In this document: in pieces, positions 52,318 to 61,900 of the stretch | Numbering within the stretch: position 1 is the first letter of the stretch | Layout: each line of letters opens with the position of its first letter | DNA from: an uncultured Clostridia bacterium | GTDB lineage: Bacteria; Bacillota; Clostridia; Saccharofermentanales; Saccharofermentanaceae | Length of the DNA stretch: 64,000 bases | Assembly (NCBI GenBank): GCA_937876985.1 | Contig: CALEFT010000009.1 | Location: 1-64,000, forward strand | Direction: 5' to 3' | Translations under genes and position numbers: made by a program | The notes under the pieces: generated by a model | The model's input: the letters and a program-made list of their open reading frames with translations, nothing else | Databases searched by the model: none | What the model was told of the DNA's origin: nothing

Positions 52318-53736
52318 ATGGCAAATAGTGGTTACAAGCACAAGGATTTTACTAAGGGTAGCATGACAATGAATATTATTCGTCAAGCTATTCCGCTTAT
52401 TGTGGCTCAGTTTGCTCAGATTTTATATAGTACTGTAGATAGGATTTATATAGGACATATTCCTGAATATGGTTCTGCGGCACTTACAGGACTTGGAATC
52501 ACTTTTCCTATCGTTTCACTAGTTTCGGCTTTTACTATGCTTTGGGGACTTGGCGGTACGCCACGCTTTTCGATAGAGAGAGGTAAGGGTAATAATGAGA
52601 AGGCAATGAAGATTCTCGGCAATTCTTTAAGTCTTCTGATTTGTACTAGCCTTATTCTGACAGTGGTTTTGTATTTGTTCATGGAACCGATTATGGTTGC
52701 TTTTGGCGCGAGTAATGTGACGCTTCCTTATGCGGTGAAGTATTTACGGATATATTTGCTTGGCACGCCGTTTCTGATGATTGGTAGCGGAATGAATTAT
52801 TACATTTCTTCTCTTGGGCATCCTGGTGTGGCAATGGTTACGACAATGTCGGGTGCGTTTATTAATCTTGTACTAGATCCGATTCTGATATTCGCATTTG
52901 ATATGGGAATTGAGGGTGCTGCTATTGCTACGATAGTATCTCAGCTTTTTAGTTTTGTTTGGGTAATCTCATATTTCTATAATCCTACACATAATGCTAG
53001 GCCTAGTGTTAGTGACATGAAGCTGTCCTTCGGCACAATCTGGAGCATTTTCTCGATGGGAATAACTAACTTCATGGTAGAAGCTACTAATTGTGCTATG
53101 CAGATAGTTTATAATGTATCGCTTAAGCATTATGGTGGAGACGACTATATTACTGTAATGACTGTTGTTAATTCGATTAGAGCAATTATGGGACTTATGG
53201 TTAATGGTCTTATGTCTGGGGCGCAACCTGTACTTGGATTTAATTATGGTGCAAAGAGATACGATAGAGTATGTAAGGGAATTCGTGTGAATACGCTTCT
53301 TGGTGTATCTTATTCTGCAATTACTTGGCTTGCGGTTGCTCTTTTCCCTGGTGCATTTATGAGATTATTTACACCTGATGTAGAGATTATTGAACTAGGT
53401 ACAAAGTATTTGAAGATTTTCTTCATGGCATATATCTTTATGTCCTTGCAGTTTGTAGGACAGTCTACGTTTATGTCGCTAGGTAAGACGATTTATTCGC
53501 TATGCTTTACTACGCTTCGTAAGGTAATAATTGTTATTCCTATGACTATTCTTTTGCCAATGACGTCCGTTTTTGCAAACGACAGAATTGCTGGTATTTT
53601 CTGGGCTGAGCCAATATCGAACATTATTGGTGGAACGGCCTGCATTGTAACAATGTATTTCACAGTTTATAGAAAACTAAGTAAGCTAGCATCTACTGTT
53701 AATGAAGCGGATACCAGCGTTGCAAAGAATAGTTGA
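52318..53736 (+). CDS. MATE family efflux transporter
   Basis: This 472-residue polytopic protein has about 12 TM segments in two homologous bundles. Visible MATE features: IIRQAIPLIVAQFAQILYSTVDRIYIGHIPEYGSAALTGLG at the N-terminus, PFLMIGSGMNYYISSLGHP (about 146), LVLDPILIFAFDMGIEGAAIATIVSQ, and GAQPVLGFNYGAKRYDRV (about 302) in the second half. Substrate (drug, metabolite or flavin) unknown. TTGGAGGGAATATGT precedes ATG 52318. A 53739-53770 hairpin follows the stop. Confidence 0.93.
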   Translation: MANSGYKHKDFTKGSMTMNIIRQAIPLIVAQFAQILYSTVDRIYIGHIPEYGSAALTGLGITFPIVSLVSAFTMLWGLGGTPRFSIERGKGNNEKAMKILGNSLSLLICTSLILTVVLYLFMEPIMVAFGASNVTLPYAVKYLRIYLLGTPFLMIGSGMNYYISSLGHPGVAMVTTMSGAFINLVLDPILIFAFDMGIEGAAIATIVSQLFSFVWVISYFYNPTHNARPSVSDMKLSFGTIWSIFSMGITNFMVEATNCAMQIVYNVSLKHYGGDDYITVMTVVNSIRAIMGLMVNGLMSGAQPVLGFNYGAKRYDRVCKGIRVNTLLGVSYSAITWLAVALFPGAFMRLFTPDVEIIELGTKYLKIFFMAYIFMSLQFVGQSTFMSLGKTIYSLCFTTLRKVIIVIPMTILLPMTSVFANDRIAGIFWAEPISNIIGGTACIVTMYFTVYRKLSKLASTVNEADTSVAKNS

Positions 53737-53738
53737 CA

Positions 53739-53770
53739 ACAAAGTGAGCCTTTGACGAAGGTTATTTTGT
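53739..53770 (+). terminator. Hairpin after the MATE gene
   Basis: ACAAAGTGAGCCTT and AAGGTTATTTTGT pair over 13 positions with one bulge. The trailing sequence is TGTGCAATG with no proper T-run, so termination strength is uncertain. Confidence 0.45.
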
Positions 53771-53821
53771 GCAATGTATTAACGATTGATTTTATAAATA
53801 AGGTGTATATTTGATTGTGGT

Positions 53822-53837
53822 TGCTTTTCGAGAGGGG
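53822..53837 (+). repeat. Dispersed 16-bp repeat TGCTTTTCGAGAGGGG (copy 3)
   Basis: This copy is identical to 21815-21830 and to the inverted copy at 31487-31502. It lies 45 bp upstream of the sulP start codon. Confidence 0.8.
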
Positions 53838-53882
53838 AAGAAGGGCGACCACTAATTTTTGTTATGAAGATTGAGGTAATTT

Positions 53883-55646
53883 ATGAGTAAGGAAAGAAGA
53901 CCTTTTGGCGCGCATTTTGCGAAAATCATCCGCAACGAATTTGCAGGATATAATAAGCAGAAATTCATTGGCGATTTAGCTTCGGGTATTACAGTTGGTG
54001 CGGTTGCGCTTCCGCTAGCGCTTGCTTTTGGTGCAGCTAGCGTTGATGCGGCTCATGCTGCAGTAGGTATTGCAGGTGGTCTCATTACAGCGATTATTGC
54101 TGGTCTGATTAGTGGTCTTCTTGGCGGCGGTTCTTTCCAAATCTCTGGTCCAACAGGTGCGATGGCAGTTGTTCTTGGAACTATCGTTTCTGGTCAATAT
54201 GGTCTAACTGGAATGTTCCTGGCTACATTTATCTCTGGTATGCTACTTCTTGTGTGCGGCCTTCTTAGATTTGGAAAGCTAGTGCAGTTTATTCCAAAGC
54301 CTGTAGTTACTGGTTTTACTTCTGGTATTGCTTGTGTAATTGCTATTGGTCAGCTTGGAAATGCTTTTGGCGTAGAGGCTTCTGGTGAGACTACAATCGA
54401 TAAGGTTATGTGCTTTATTGATAATATTAAGAATACAGATTTCTTAACTCTTGGACTTACTCTCGCAGTAATTGTCTTTATGTTTATCTATCCAAAGAAG
54501 CTTGCGAAATATGTACCAGCTTCCCTTGTATCCATTATTATCGTTACAGCTGTTGTTGCTATTCTCGGGCTTGATGTAAGAACAATTGGTGACATTCCTC
54601 GTTCACTAATAAATTCCGAGACACTTCTCATTACAGATATTAATCTAACAATGATTAAGGATGTCGCTTCTTATGCGATTACTATCGCGCTCCTTGGTAT
54701 GATCGAGAGCCTTCTTTGCGGTACTTGTGCTGCCTCAATGAAGAAGGAGAAGTTCGATTCTAATGTAGAACTCATCGCTCAGGGTGTGGCAAATATGGTC
54801 GTTCCATTCTTAGGTGGCGTTCCATCTACTGCAGCAATCGCACGTACTTCTGTAGCAATCAAAAGTGGCAGCAATACACGTCTAACTTCTGTGTTCCAGT
54901 CACTATTCCTTGTTGCTTGTATGTTTGTTTTGTCTCCAGTAATCGCTCTTGTTCCATATGCAGCTTTAGCTGGCGTACTAATCGTGACTGCTATCAAGAT
55001 GAACGAGTTCGAGGAAATTGGCATCTACTTCAAGCGTAAGCTTGGCGACACTATCGTTTTATTCTTGCTTACAATGATTGCAACTATCATTCTTGACCTT
55101 ACATATGCCATCATCATAGGTGTTGCAGCAAGTATGCTAATGATGATTTCTAAGCTTGCTGCTATCAAGGTTACAGTCGAGGAAGAAACTCTCTTAGACG
55201 AAGATAGCGCTGTTGTATATAGCGTAGGCGCGTACTTCTTTGCTAACGGCAAGCAGCTTAAGCAGGCCATCTCAAAAAGCCGCACATACAAAAACTACAT
55301 CCTATCCTTCCGTGGTGTCGTATATATCGACCTTACTGCAGAACAGTCTTTTATCGAAGCAATCGAATATATTAAGTCACTTGGTGCATCTTATTGTATC
55401 GTTGGCCTTAATCCTGACCTCGAAGTTTCTCTTGAGAAGGTTGGATTTTTCGAGAAGGTCTCTCGTGATGTAGTGTTTGCTAATCTTGAGGATTATATCG
55501 CAAGCGAAGCAAGTAATATCAACAATAAAAGCGAGTCTTCTACAAACGAAGATAAGCTAGCTATTACTAATAATGCTTCTAACGATGAAGTAATCCAAGA
55601 ACAAAAGCAGCATGTAAAGCTTGAAGATATTTTTGAGGTGAAGTAA
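53883..55646 (+). CDS. SulP family anion transporter with STAS domain
   Basis: This 587-residue SLC26/SulP protein has an N-terminal transport domain (about 25-440), with GDLASGITVGAVALPLALAFGAAS (first TMs), GGGSFQISGPTGAMAVVLG (the conserved QISGPTGA binding-site turn, about 80-98), and FIPKPVVTGFTSGIACVIAIGQ. A C-terminal STAS domain is at about 455-560. The last 40 residues are polar. Sulfate, bicarbonate or a dicarboxylate are possible substrates. It lies alone between the MATE gene and thyA. The ribosome binding site is GAGG, 6 nt before ATG 53883. Confidence 0.92.
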   Translation: MSKERRPFGAHFAKIIRNEFAGYNKQKFIGDLASGITVGAVALPLALAFGAASVDAAHAAVGIAGGLITAIIAGLISGLLGGGSFQISGPTGAMAVVLGTIVSGQYGLTGMFLATFISGMLLLVCGLLRFGKLVQFIPKPVVTGFTSGIACVIAIGQLGNAFGVEASGETTIDKVMCFIDNIKNTDFLTLGLTLAVIVFMFIYPKKLAKYVPASLVSIIIVTAVVAILGLDVRTIGDIPRSLINSETLLITDINLTMIKDVASYAITIALLGMIESLLCGTCAASMKKEKFDSNVELIAQGVANMVVPFLGGVPSTAAIARTSVAIKSGSNTRLTSVFQSLFLVACMFVLSPVIALVPYAALAGVLIVTAIKMNEFEEIGIYFKRKLGDTIVLFLLTMIATIILDLTYAIIIGVAASMLMMISKLAAIKVTVEEETLLDEDSAVVYSVGAYFFANGKQLKQAISKSRTYKNYILSFRGVVYIDLTAEQSFIEAIEYIKSLGASYCIVGLNPDLEVSLEKVGFFEKVSRDVVFANLEDYIASEASNINNKSESSTNEDKLAITNNASNDEVIQEQKQHVKLEDIFEVK

Positions 55647-55694
55647 GACTACGCCCAAAACAACTCAAAATTGCTACCTGAAATTTCATATCTT

Positions 55695-55703
55695 TGTTAT
55701 AAT
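55695..55703 (+). promoter_or_regulatory. Extended -10 promoter of thyA-folA
   Basis: TGTTATAAT at 55695-55703 is an extended -10 element. It lies about 47 bp upstream of the GTG start of thyA. Confidence 0.5.
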
Positions 55704-55749
55704 TGTTATTGTATTTCTTATGATACTTAATCGATGGGAGGACAATAAC

Positions 55750-56583
55750 GTGAGCTATGCAGATGATATTTTTGATGCAAATATAAGAGAAATCCTTAAT
55801 TCTGGTATCTCTACAGAGAACGAGAAGGTAAGACCACATTGGGCTGACGATGGTGCTCCAGCATATACACTTAAGAAGTTTGGTGTAGTTAATCGTTATG
55901 ATTTATCTAAGGAATTCCCTATAATGACGCAGCGTTATATCAATTTCAAGGCTGCAGTTGATGAGCTTCTTTGGATTTGGCAGAAGAAATCCAACAATGT
56001 AAACGAACTCAATTCTCACATTTGGGATGCTTGGGCGGATGAGACTGGCTCTATTGGTAAGGCATATGGCTACCAGCTTGGTGTAAAGCATCAATATAAA
56101 GAAGGCATGATGGACCAGGTAGATAGAGTTCTCTTCGACCTTAAGAATAACCCACAAAGTCGTCGCATCATGACAAATATTTATGTACATCAGGATTTGC
56201 ACGAGATGAACCTCTATCCTTGTGCGTATTCTATGACATTTAATGTTACTGGCAATAAGCTCAATGCAATCTTGAATCAAAGAAGTAACGATATGCTTGT
56301 AGCAAACTCATGGAATGTCTGTCAGTACGCTGTTCTTGTACACCTATTTGCCAGATGCTCCGGCCTAGAAGTAGGTGAATTTGTTCATGTAATCGCCGAT
56401 GCACATGTATATGATCGTCATATTCCGATTGTAGAAGAACTAATTGAGCGACCAAAGTTTGCTGCTCCTAAGCTAGTTCTTGATGAAGGAATCACAGATT
56501 TCTATGAATTTACAACTGATAATATTCATCTTGAAGGATACGAATATGGTCCAAAGATTACAAAAATCCCTGTGGCCGTATAA
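55750..56583 (+). CDS. thyA: Thymidylate synthase
   Basis: This 277-residue folate-dependent enzyme makes dTMP from dUMP. The nucleophile Cys lies in NLYPCAYSMTF (about 160-170); the usual His after Cys is Ala, as in the B. subtilis ThyA/phage phi3T branch (TPCVYETQW), which this protein resembles (ELLWIWQKKSNNVNELN, HIWDAWADETGSIGKAYGYQLG). NQRSNDMLVANSWNVCQYAVL and ADAHVYDRHI are further signatures. GGGAGGACAATAAC precedes GTG 55750; ATG 55720 is upstream of this site. folA starts 14 bp downstream. Confidence 0.93.
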   Translation: MSYADDIFDANIREILNSGISTENEKVRPHWADDGAPAYTLKKFGVVNRYDLSKEFPIMTQRYINFKAAVDELLWIWQKKSNNVNELNSHIWDAWADETGSIGKAYGYQLGVKHQYKEGMMDQVDRVLFDLKNNPQSRRIMTNIYVHQDLHEMNLYPCAYSMTFNVTGNKLNAILNQRSNDMLVANSWNVCQYAVLVHLFARCSGLEVGEFVHVIADAHVYDRHIPIVEELIERPKFAAPKLVLDEGITDFYEFTTDNIHLEGYEYGPKITKIPVAV

Positions 56584-56597
56584 CTGGAGGTTTATTA

Positions 56598-57095
56598 ATG
56601 ATAGCAATTTCCGCTGTAGATAGAAATTGGGCAATAGGCAATAAGGGTGACTTGCTTATATCTTTGCCAGAAGATCAGAAGGGAGTGTTCAGGAAATATA
56701 CAGCTGGACATACAGTTCTATTTGGTCGTAAGACATTAGCTACTTTTCCTGGCGAGAGACTTTTACCAAAGCGCCTTAATATTGTTCTTTCTAGAAACAC
56801 TTCTTATGAGAAGGAGGGAGCCTTAGTACTTCATTCTATCGAGGAAGCTGTCAAGTACGAGAAGGAGCATCCAGAAGAGACCATCTTTGTAATAGGTGGC
56901 GCAGAGATTTATCGCACAATGCTCCCTTACTGTGACAAGGCAATTATCACATATATTAATGCTACATTCGAAGCAGATGCATATTTCCCAAATTTAGACG
57001 AGCTTTCAGATTGGAAGCTTGTATCAGAAGAGCCTTCAATCATGAGCGAAAAGGGCGTTTCCTTCATAGTTCGCCACTATGAGCGTAACAATTAA
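56598..57095 (+). CDS. folA: Dihydrofolate reductase
   Basis: This 165-residue DHFR regenerates THF after thymidylate synthesis. It has AISAVDRNWAIGNKGDLLISLPEDQ at the N-terminus (the usual acidic active-site residue is in this region), TVLFGRKTLATFPG (about 37-50, cofactor Arg), and FVIGGAEIYRTMLPYCDKAIITYI (about 98-121). CTGGAGGTTTATTA precedes ATG 56598. The thyA-folA operon ends at the terminator at 57139. Confidence 0.94.
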   Translation: MIAISAVDRNWAIGNKGDLLISLPEDQKGVFRKYTAGHTVLFGRKTLATFPGERLLPKRLNIVLSRNTSYEKEGALVLHSIEEAVKYEKEHPEETIFVIGGAEIYRTMLPYCDKAIITYINATFEADAYFPNLDELSDWKLVSEEPSIMSEKGVSFIVRHYERNN

Positions 57096-57138
57096 AAGAT
57101 ATTAGTTGTATTTGTTTGATATATGACATTGTTTTATG

Positions 57139-57170
57139 CAAGGTGCACAAAAAGTGCACCTTGTTTTTGT
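57139..57170 (+). terminator. Terminator after folA
   Basis: CAAGGTGCAC and GTGCACCTTG form a perfect 10-bp stem around AAAAA, followed by TTTTTGT. Confidence 0.92.
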
Positions 57171-57279
57171 ATATAATATACAACAAAGTCGTTGACTGAG
57201 TGTGGGTTGAGTAATAATATAAGGGTGTCCATAAGGGACAAGGAAATGAGAATAAGTATTACCAAAGGAGGTAATTAAA

Positions 57280-57540
57280 ATGAAAGCATTTTTGATGAAC
57301 AACGTTGAAGTTTCTAAGCTTATGCAGGCTCTTGATGCTTGTAAGGGTGATGTAATGTTAATCACTGAAGAGGGTGACCGTTTTAACCTCAAGTCTAAGC
57401 TTAGCCAGATCACAGGTATCATGAAGCTCATCGAGGGTGGTATTCTTGTAAAGGCAAAGATTTACTGCTCAGACCCAGATGATGAGGCAATGCTCTTCAG
57501 ACTTAACCTATTCGGAGAGGTTGAAGACATGGAAGGCTAA
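57280..57540 (+). CDS. Small conserved protein of unknown function
   Basis: This 86-residue protein has the pattern V-S-KLMQALDACKGDVMLITEEGDRFNLKSKLSQITGIMKLIEGG, which recalls a small clostridial family often mislabelled 'polya polymerase'; no such domain is present. It appears to be an alpha/beta fold with one conserved Cys before KGDV. AAAGGAGGTAATTAAA is a very strong ribosome binding site, and the gene has its own terminators on both sides, suggesting an independent, well-expressed transcript. Function unknown. Confidence 0.8.
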   Translation: MKAFLMNNVEVSKLMQALDACKGDVMLITEEGDRFNLKSKLSQITGIMKLIEGGILVKAKIYCSDPDDEAMLFRLNLFGEVEDMEG

Positions 57541-57579
57541 TCCCTTCTTAACATCACAAATTATACTATTTTGATATGG

Positions 57580-57610
57580 AAGACCAAGTAATTCGTTACT
57601 TGGTCTTTTT
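57580..57610 (+). terminator. Terminator after the 86-residue protein gene
   Basis: AAGACCAAGTAA and TTACTTGGTCTT form a 12-bp stem followed by TTTTATC. Confidence 0.92.
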
Positions 57611-57711
57611 ATCTTAACTTGGGAAAATGGGCATATATCTTATGATACGTGTGATGGAAAAGAAGAGTTTCAAAAACATAAAAAAATTAAAGTTTCGAAA
57701 ATGGTGAAGAT

Positions 57712-57756
57712 ATGAAGACGATTGTAAGAGAAAGATATTTAGAAAGAATAAAATGA
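57712..57756 (+). pseudogene. Possible remnant: N-terminus of an AAA/DUF4143-type ATPase
   Basis: A frame reads MKTIVRERYLERIK then stop. This matches the typical first residues of DUF4143-type AAA ATPases, which normally continue into a GIRRxGKS P-loop. Here the frame ends, and no P-loop follows in any frame that I could find. ATGGTGAAGAT upstream could be its ribosome binding site. Tentative. Confidence 0.35.
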
Positions 57757-57908
57757 ATTATTCAAATTCTAATAGAGATATTTTGTTTGAGTTGGGGGAT
57801 ATTTTATCAGTAGATAGTGAGTGTATAGCATATTCGAAAACTAGGCAAGGATTTGGTAATATATCCTCAAGTCTACTTTTCTTCAAATTGAAAGACAGTT
57901 ATATGTAA
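57753..57908 (+). CDS. 51-residue hypothetical ORF, possibly a decayed fragment
   Basis: ATG 57753 overlaps the stop of the previous remnant (ATGA). The product has segments NRDILFELGDILSVDSECIAYSK and FGNISSSLLFFKLKDSYM; I recognise no family. There is no strong ribosome binding site. It may be part of the same decayed gene or chance. Confidence 0.25.
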   Translation: MNYSNSNRDILFELGDILSVDSECIAYSKTRQGFGNISSSLLFFKLKDSYM

Positions 57909-58099
57909 AAAAAGGGGAATATCAGCTTACAATTTAAGTTGTAGGTCAAATGTTTGATATAAGCATTTAATAGTGCTAATCTATAATGCTTCTTTGACAA
58001 TTCCTCAGGGTCTATAAAGACATAACAAATAAAGCAGATTTAACTATCGTTTACAGTACGAAGATTTGCCTCATTCTTCACTGTTAAATACAAATATTA

Positions 58100-58108
58100 T
58101 GTTATAAT
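58100..58108 (+). promoter_or_regulatory. Extended -10 promoter upstream of the unknown 262-residue protein
   Basis: TGTTATAAT at 58100-58108 fits an extended -10, about 50 bp before the start at 58160. Confidence 0.45.
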
Positions 58109-58159
58109 GTGATATGTGAAAATTTGCCCATTGGGGTCATGAATTAGATGGAGTTTAAC

Positions 58160-58948
58160 ATGCAGAAGTATGTATTTAATGCAAGAGATATTGCCGCATA
58201 TATTAAGTGGTTTTCAGTGCCTAGTTATCTGGAGACGACTTATATGCAGTATGTATTTAGTCTTGGAAAGCTCGTACTTGCTAAGCCACTAACTCATGAT
58301 TTTGAATTTTTTAAGCACGAGGTGTATCGTGAACTCTATTATTTGTGGGCAAATGGATTCGAGAATGACAAATCTGATATTTCTAATATGCATCAGGATG
58401 GAATGGTGTCATTGATTTGTGATCAAGAATGTATAAATCTTGAGTCATATATGAAGCTAATTACTATGCATTTGATTTTTTCTCAGAATCTACCATATGT
58501 TCGTTTGAATTTTTCTGGGTTGCCACTAACATTGTCCTTAGATTGTGAATATGAGGTATTTGAAGCAAATGTTGTTAAGGCAATTAAGAAGTTAAATCTA
58601 TGTTGTAGAGATCAGTTTGGTAAGCCTTTTGATATCGAACTTGGCGTTCCAGATGAGGTTTTGTGTGTATCACTTGAAGAAGATATTAGACAATATCTGA
58701 TTAGCAAGGGCGATTTCAAGTCTACACTTAGACTTCGTGAGAAAGAATTTATGACAGAGCTTAAGATTAAGTCAGCAGAATTAAATGGTAATGTTAAAGC
58801 GCTGATGAATAATTTAATAAAGCCTTCTTCTCGTAAGAGCAATGCTAAGAAGGCTGAGCCGGTTGTGTATGAGACGAGTATGCAGGCGAAGGACTCTCGA
58901 ACACAGCCGCATGGAGCAAGTGGAATTGAAAGAAGCTCCAAGAAATAA
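58160..58948 (+). CDS. Hypothetical protein upstream of the activase/dehydratase fusion
   Basis: This is a 262-residue protein I do not recognise. Residues 1-115 are helical and rich in aromatic residues (YLETTYMQYVFSLGKLVL, YRELYYLWANGFEND). A middle part (LPYVRLNFSGLPLTLSLDCEYEVFEANVVKAIKKL) looks like a beta-alpha unit. The C-terminal 50 residues are polar and basic with Ser/Lys/Pro, ending SGIERSSKK, and are likely disordered. There is no signal peptide or TM. ATG 58148 is in frame, but GATGGAG is better spaced for ATG 58160. It ends 32 bp before the 1471-residue protein gene, so the two are probably cotranscribed. Confidence 0.65.
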   Translation: MQKYVFNARDIAAYIKWFSVPSYLETTYMQYVFSLGKLVLAKPLTHDFEFFKHEVYRELYYLWANGFENDKSDISNMHQDGMVSLICDQECINLESYMKLITMHLIFSQNLPYVRLNFSGLPLTLSLDCEYEVFEANVVKAIKKLNLCCRDQFGKPFDIELGVPDEVLCVSLEEDIRQYLISKGDFKSTLRLREKEFMTELKIKSAELNGNVKALMNNLIKPSSRKSNAKKAEPVVYETSMQAKDSRTQPHGASGIERSSKK

Positions 58949-58980
58949 TAGTATAAGGAAGAAGGAAGGGCATTTTTAAG

Positions 58981-61900
58981 ATGAAGTACAAGATGGGAAT
59001 TGACATTGGGTCAACTACAATCAAGATTGTGTTGCTCGAAGATGAGAAAATCGTTTATAGCGAATATAGGAGACACCATTCTGATATTTCTGGTGTGTTG
59101 AATTCGCTTTTCGATGAGGTTAAGGAGAAATTCCCAGAACTTACTACTAAGGTTACGATTACAGGTTCTGGCGGACTTTCTGTTGCAAATTGGCTAGGAT
59201 TAGATTTCATTCAAGAAGTAATGGCAGAAACTGTTGCCATCAACAAGTATCACCCTGAGACGGATGTAATTATCGAGCTTGGCGGTGAGGATGCGAAGAT
59301 TACTTATATGCATCCAGTTCTAGAGCAGAGAATGAATGGTACTTGTGCTGGTGGTACTGGTGCATTCATTGATCAGATGGCGCAGTTATTACAGACGGAT
59401 GCTGATGGACTTAATAATTTTGCTAAGGATTATCGTTCGCTATATACGATTGCTAGTAGATGTGGTGTTTTTGCGAAGAGTGACTTACAGCCACTTATCA
59501 ATGAGGGTGCTGCTAAGGAGGATCTTGCTGCATCAATTTATCAATCTGTTGTGAATCAGACTATTGCAGGACTTGCATGTGGTAGACCTATTCGTGGACA
59601 TGTTGCATTCCTTGGAGGCCCATTGTTCTTTAATTCTGAGCTTAGAAGAGCTTTCGAGAGGACGCTTGAGGATAATGTTGAGTCCTTCTGGATGCCAGAG
59701 GAAGCTCAGATTTATGTTGCACTTGGTGCAGCGCTTTCGTGTAAGGGAGATGACATTTTACTCGATGAATTAGTTTCTCGTTTCCAGAATAAGGAAGGCT
59801 TTACTCCAGATATTATTCGTATTGACCCTTTGTTTAGTAGTGAAGAAGAACGAAAGGCTTTTGATGAGAGACATAAGAAGACTACTATCGATGTATATCC
59901 ATTAGAGCAGCAAAGTGGTGATTTATTCCTCGGAATTGATGCTGGTTCTACTACAACTAAGGCTGTTGTAATCAACAAGGATGGACAGCTAGTTTATACA
60001 TATTATGCTAGTAATAAGGGTAACCCAGTCATGAGTGCGGTTACTATTCTTAAGGATATTTATTCTAAGCTTCCTGAGAATGCAAGACTAGCATATTCTT
60101 GTGTTACTGGATATGGAGAGAATATTATCAAGGCAGCCTTGGGTGTAGATATTGGAGAGATTGAGACAATGGCTCACTTCCAGTCTGCCAAGTTCTTCTG
60201 CCCTGATGTGGATTTTATTATCGACATTGGTGGTCAGGATATGAAGTGTATGAGAATCCGTAATGGCGTAATTGATTCTATTATGCTTAATGAGGCTTGT
60301 TCTTCTGGATGTGGTTCGTTTATTCAGACTTTTGCTCAGACACTTGAGATGGACGCTCATTCTTTCTCTCTTGAGGCACTTAAGGCCACAAATCCAGTAG
60401 ACCTTGGTACTAGATGTACAGTATTTATGAATTCTAAGGTAAAGCAGGCTCAGAAGGAAGGTGCTTCAGTTGGAGATATTTCTGCTGGTCTTTCTTATTC
60501 TGTTGTTCGTAATGCACTTTATAAGGTAATCAAGATTAGAGATACTGAGCAGCTAGGTAAGAATATCGTTGTGCAGGGCGGTACTTTCCTAAATGATGCG
60601 ATTTTGCGTTGCTTCGAGCTTGTCTCTAAGCGAGAAGTAATTCGTCCTAACGTAGCTGGCCTTATGGGTGCGTTTGGTGCTGCACTTATTGCGAAGAAGC
60701 GTGCTACTAAGAAGGATACTAATGAACTTAAGGTTACGACCTTGCTAGACAGTAATTCTCTAGACAAGTTTGAGATGACTACAGAAAATACTAGATGCGA
60801 GAACTGTGCAAACCACTGTAAACTTACAATTGCTACTTTCTCTAACGGCAAGAAATTTGTATCAGGAAACCGTTGCGAAAAGGGCGAGGGCAAAGTAGAT
60901 GGCCAAGTTACAGAGAAACTACCTAACATGTTCAAGTACAAGTATGATAGGCTTTTCTCTTATAAGCCTTTATCTGACAAGGAGGCAACAAGAGGCGTAA
61001 TTGGTATTCCTAGAGTGCTCAATCAGTATGAGAATTACCCATTCTGGTTCACAGTTCTTACGAAGCTTGGCTTCTCAGTTAAGATTTCTGCTAGGTCTAC
61101 TCATATGCTTTTCGAAAAGGGCATGGAAACAATTCCTTCCGAGTCAGTTTGCTATCCAGCTAAGCTAGTACATGGACACATAGAGAACTTGATTTCACGC
61201 GGAATCAAGACGATTTTCTATCCGGATGTCCCATATGAGCAAAATGAGAATGTGAATTCCGGAAATCACTTCAATTGTCCGATTGTATGTTCATATCCAG
61301 AAGTAATTCGTAATAATGTGGACGCGATTAAGGAGCAAAATATTCGTTTCTTGAATCCGTTTATGCCACTTGATGACTTGATGTGCGTAGCAGAAAAGCT
61401 TGTTACTACTTTTGACTATCTAGGAGTTACTCGCGAAGAAGCAATTGAGGCTGTTCGTGCTGGTGAGGCTGAGTATAAAGCGTTCAAGGCTGATATCAAG
61501 GCAAAGGGCGTTGAGATTTGCAATATGCTAGAGAAAGAGGGCAAGAAGGGTATAGTCCTATCTGGTCGTCCTTATCATATTGACCCAGAGATTCACCATG
61601 GTATTCCTGAGATGATTAATTCTCTTGGACTTGCTGTTCTTACTGAGGATTCTATTGCATCTCCAGGTCTTCTTGCTAGACCGATTCGTGTAGTTGACCA
61701 GTGGATGTATCATTCTAGACTATATGAGGCCGCTGCTTTTGTTATATCGAAGCCATATCTTGAGCTTGTTCAGTTAACTTCGTTTGGCTGTGGCTTGGAT
61801 GCGGTTACATCAGACCAGGTGCAGGAGATTTTGGAGCAGTCTGGTAAGCTTTATACACTTCTTAAGATTGATGAAGTAAGTAATCTTGGTGCTGCAAGAA

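Larger units (their letters stand above)
57611..58147. other. Long AT-rich intergenic region with decayed coding fragments
   Basis: No convincing full gene is seen in this stretch of more than 500 bp, the longest gene-free region after the T-box. It holds a 14-residue frame at 57712-57756, a 51-residue frame overlapping its stop at 57753-57908, and an extended -10 (TGTTATAAT, 58100-58108) for the next gene. The composition is more AT-rich than the flanking genes. Confidence 0.6.
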
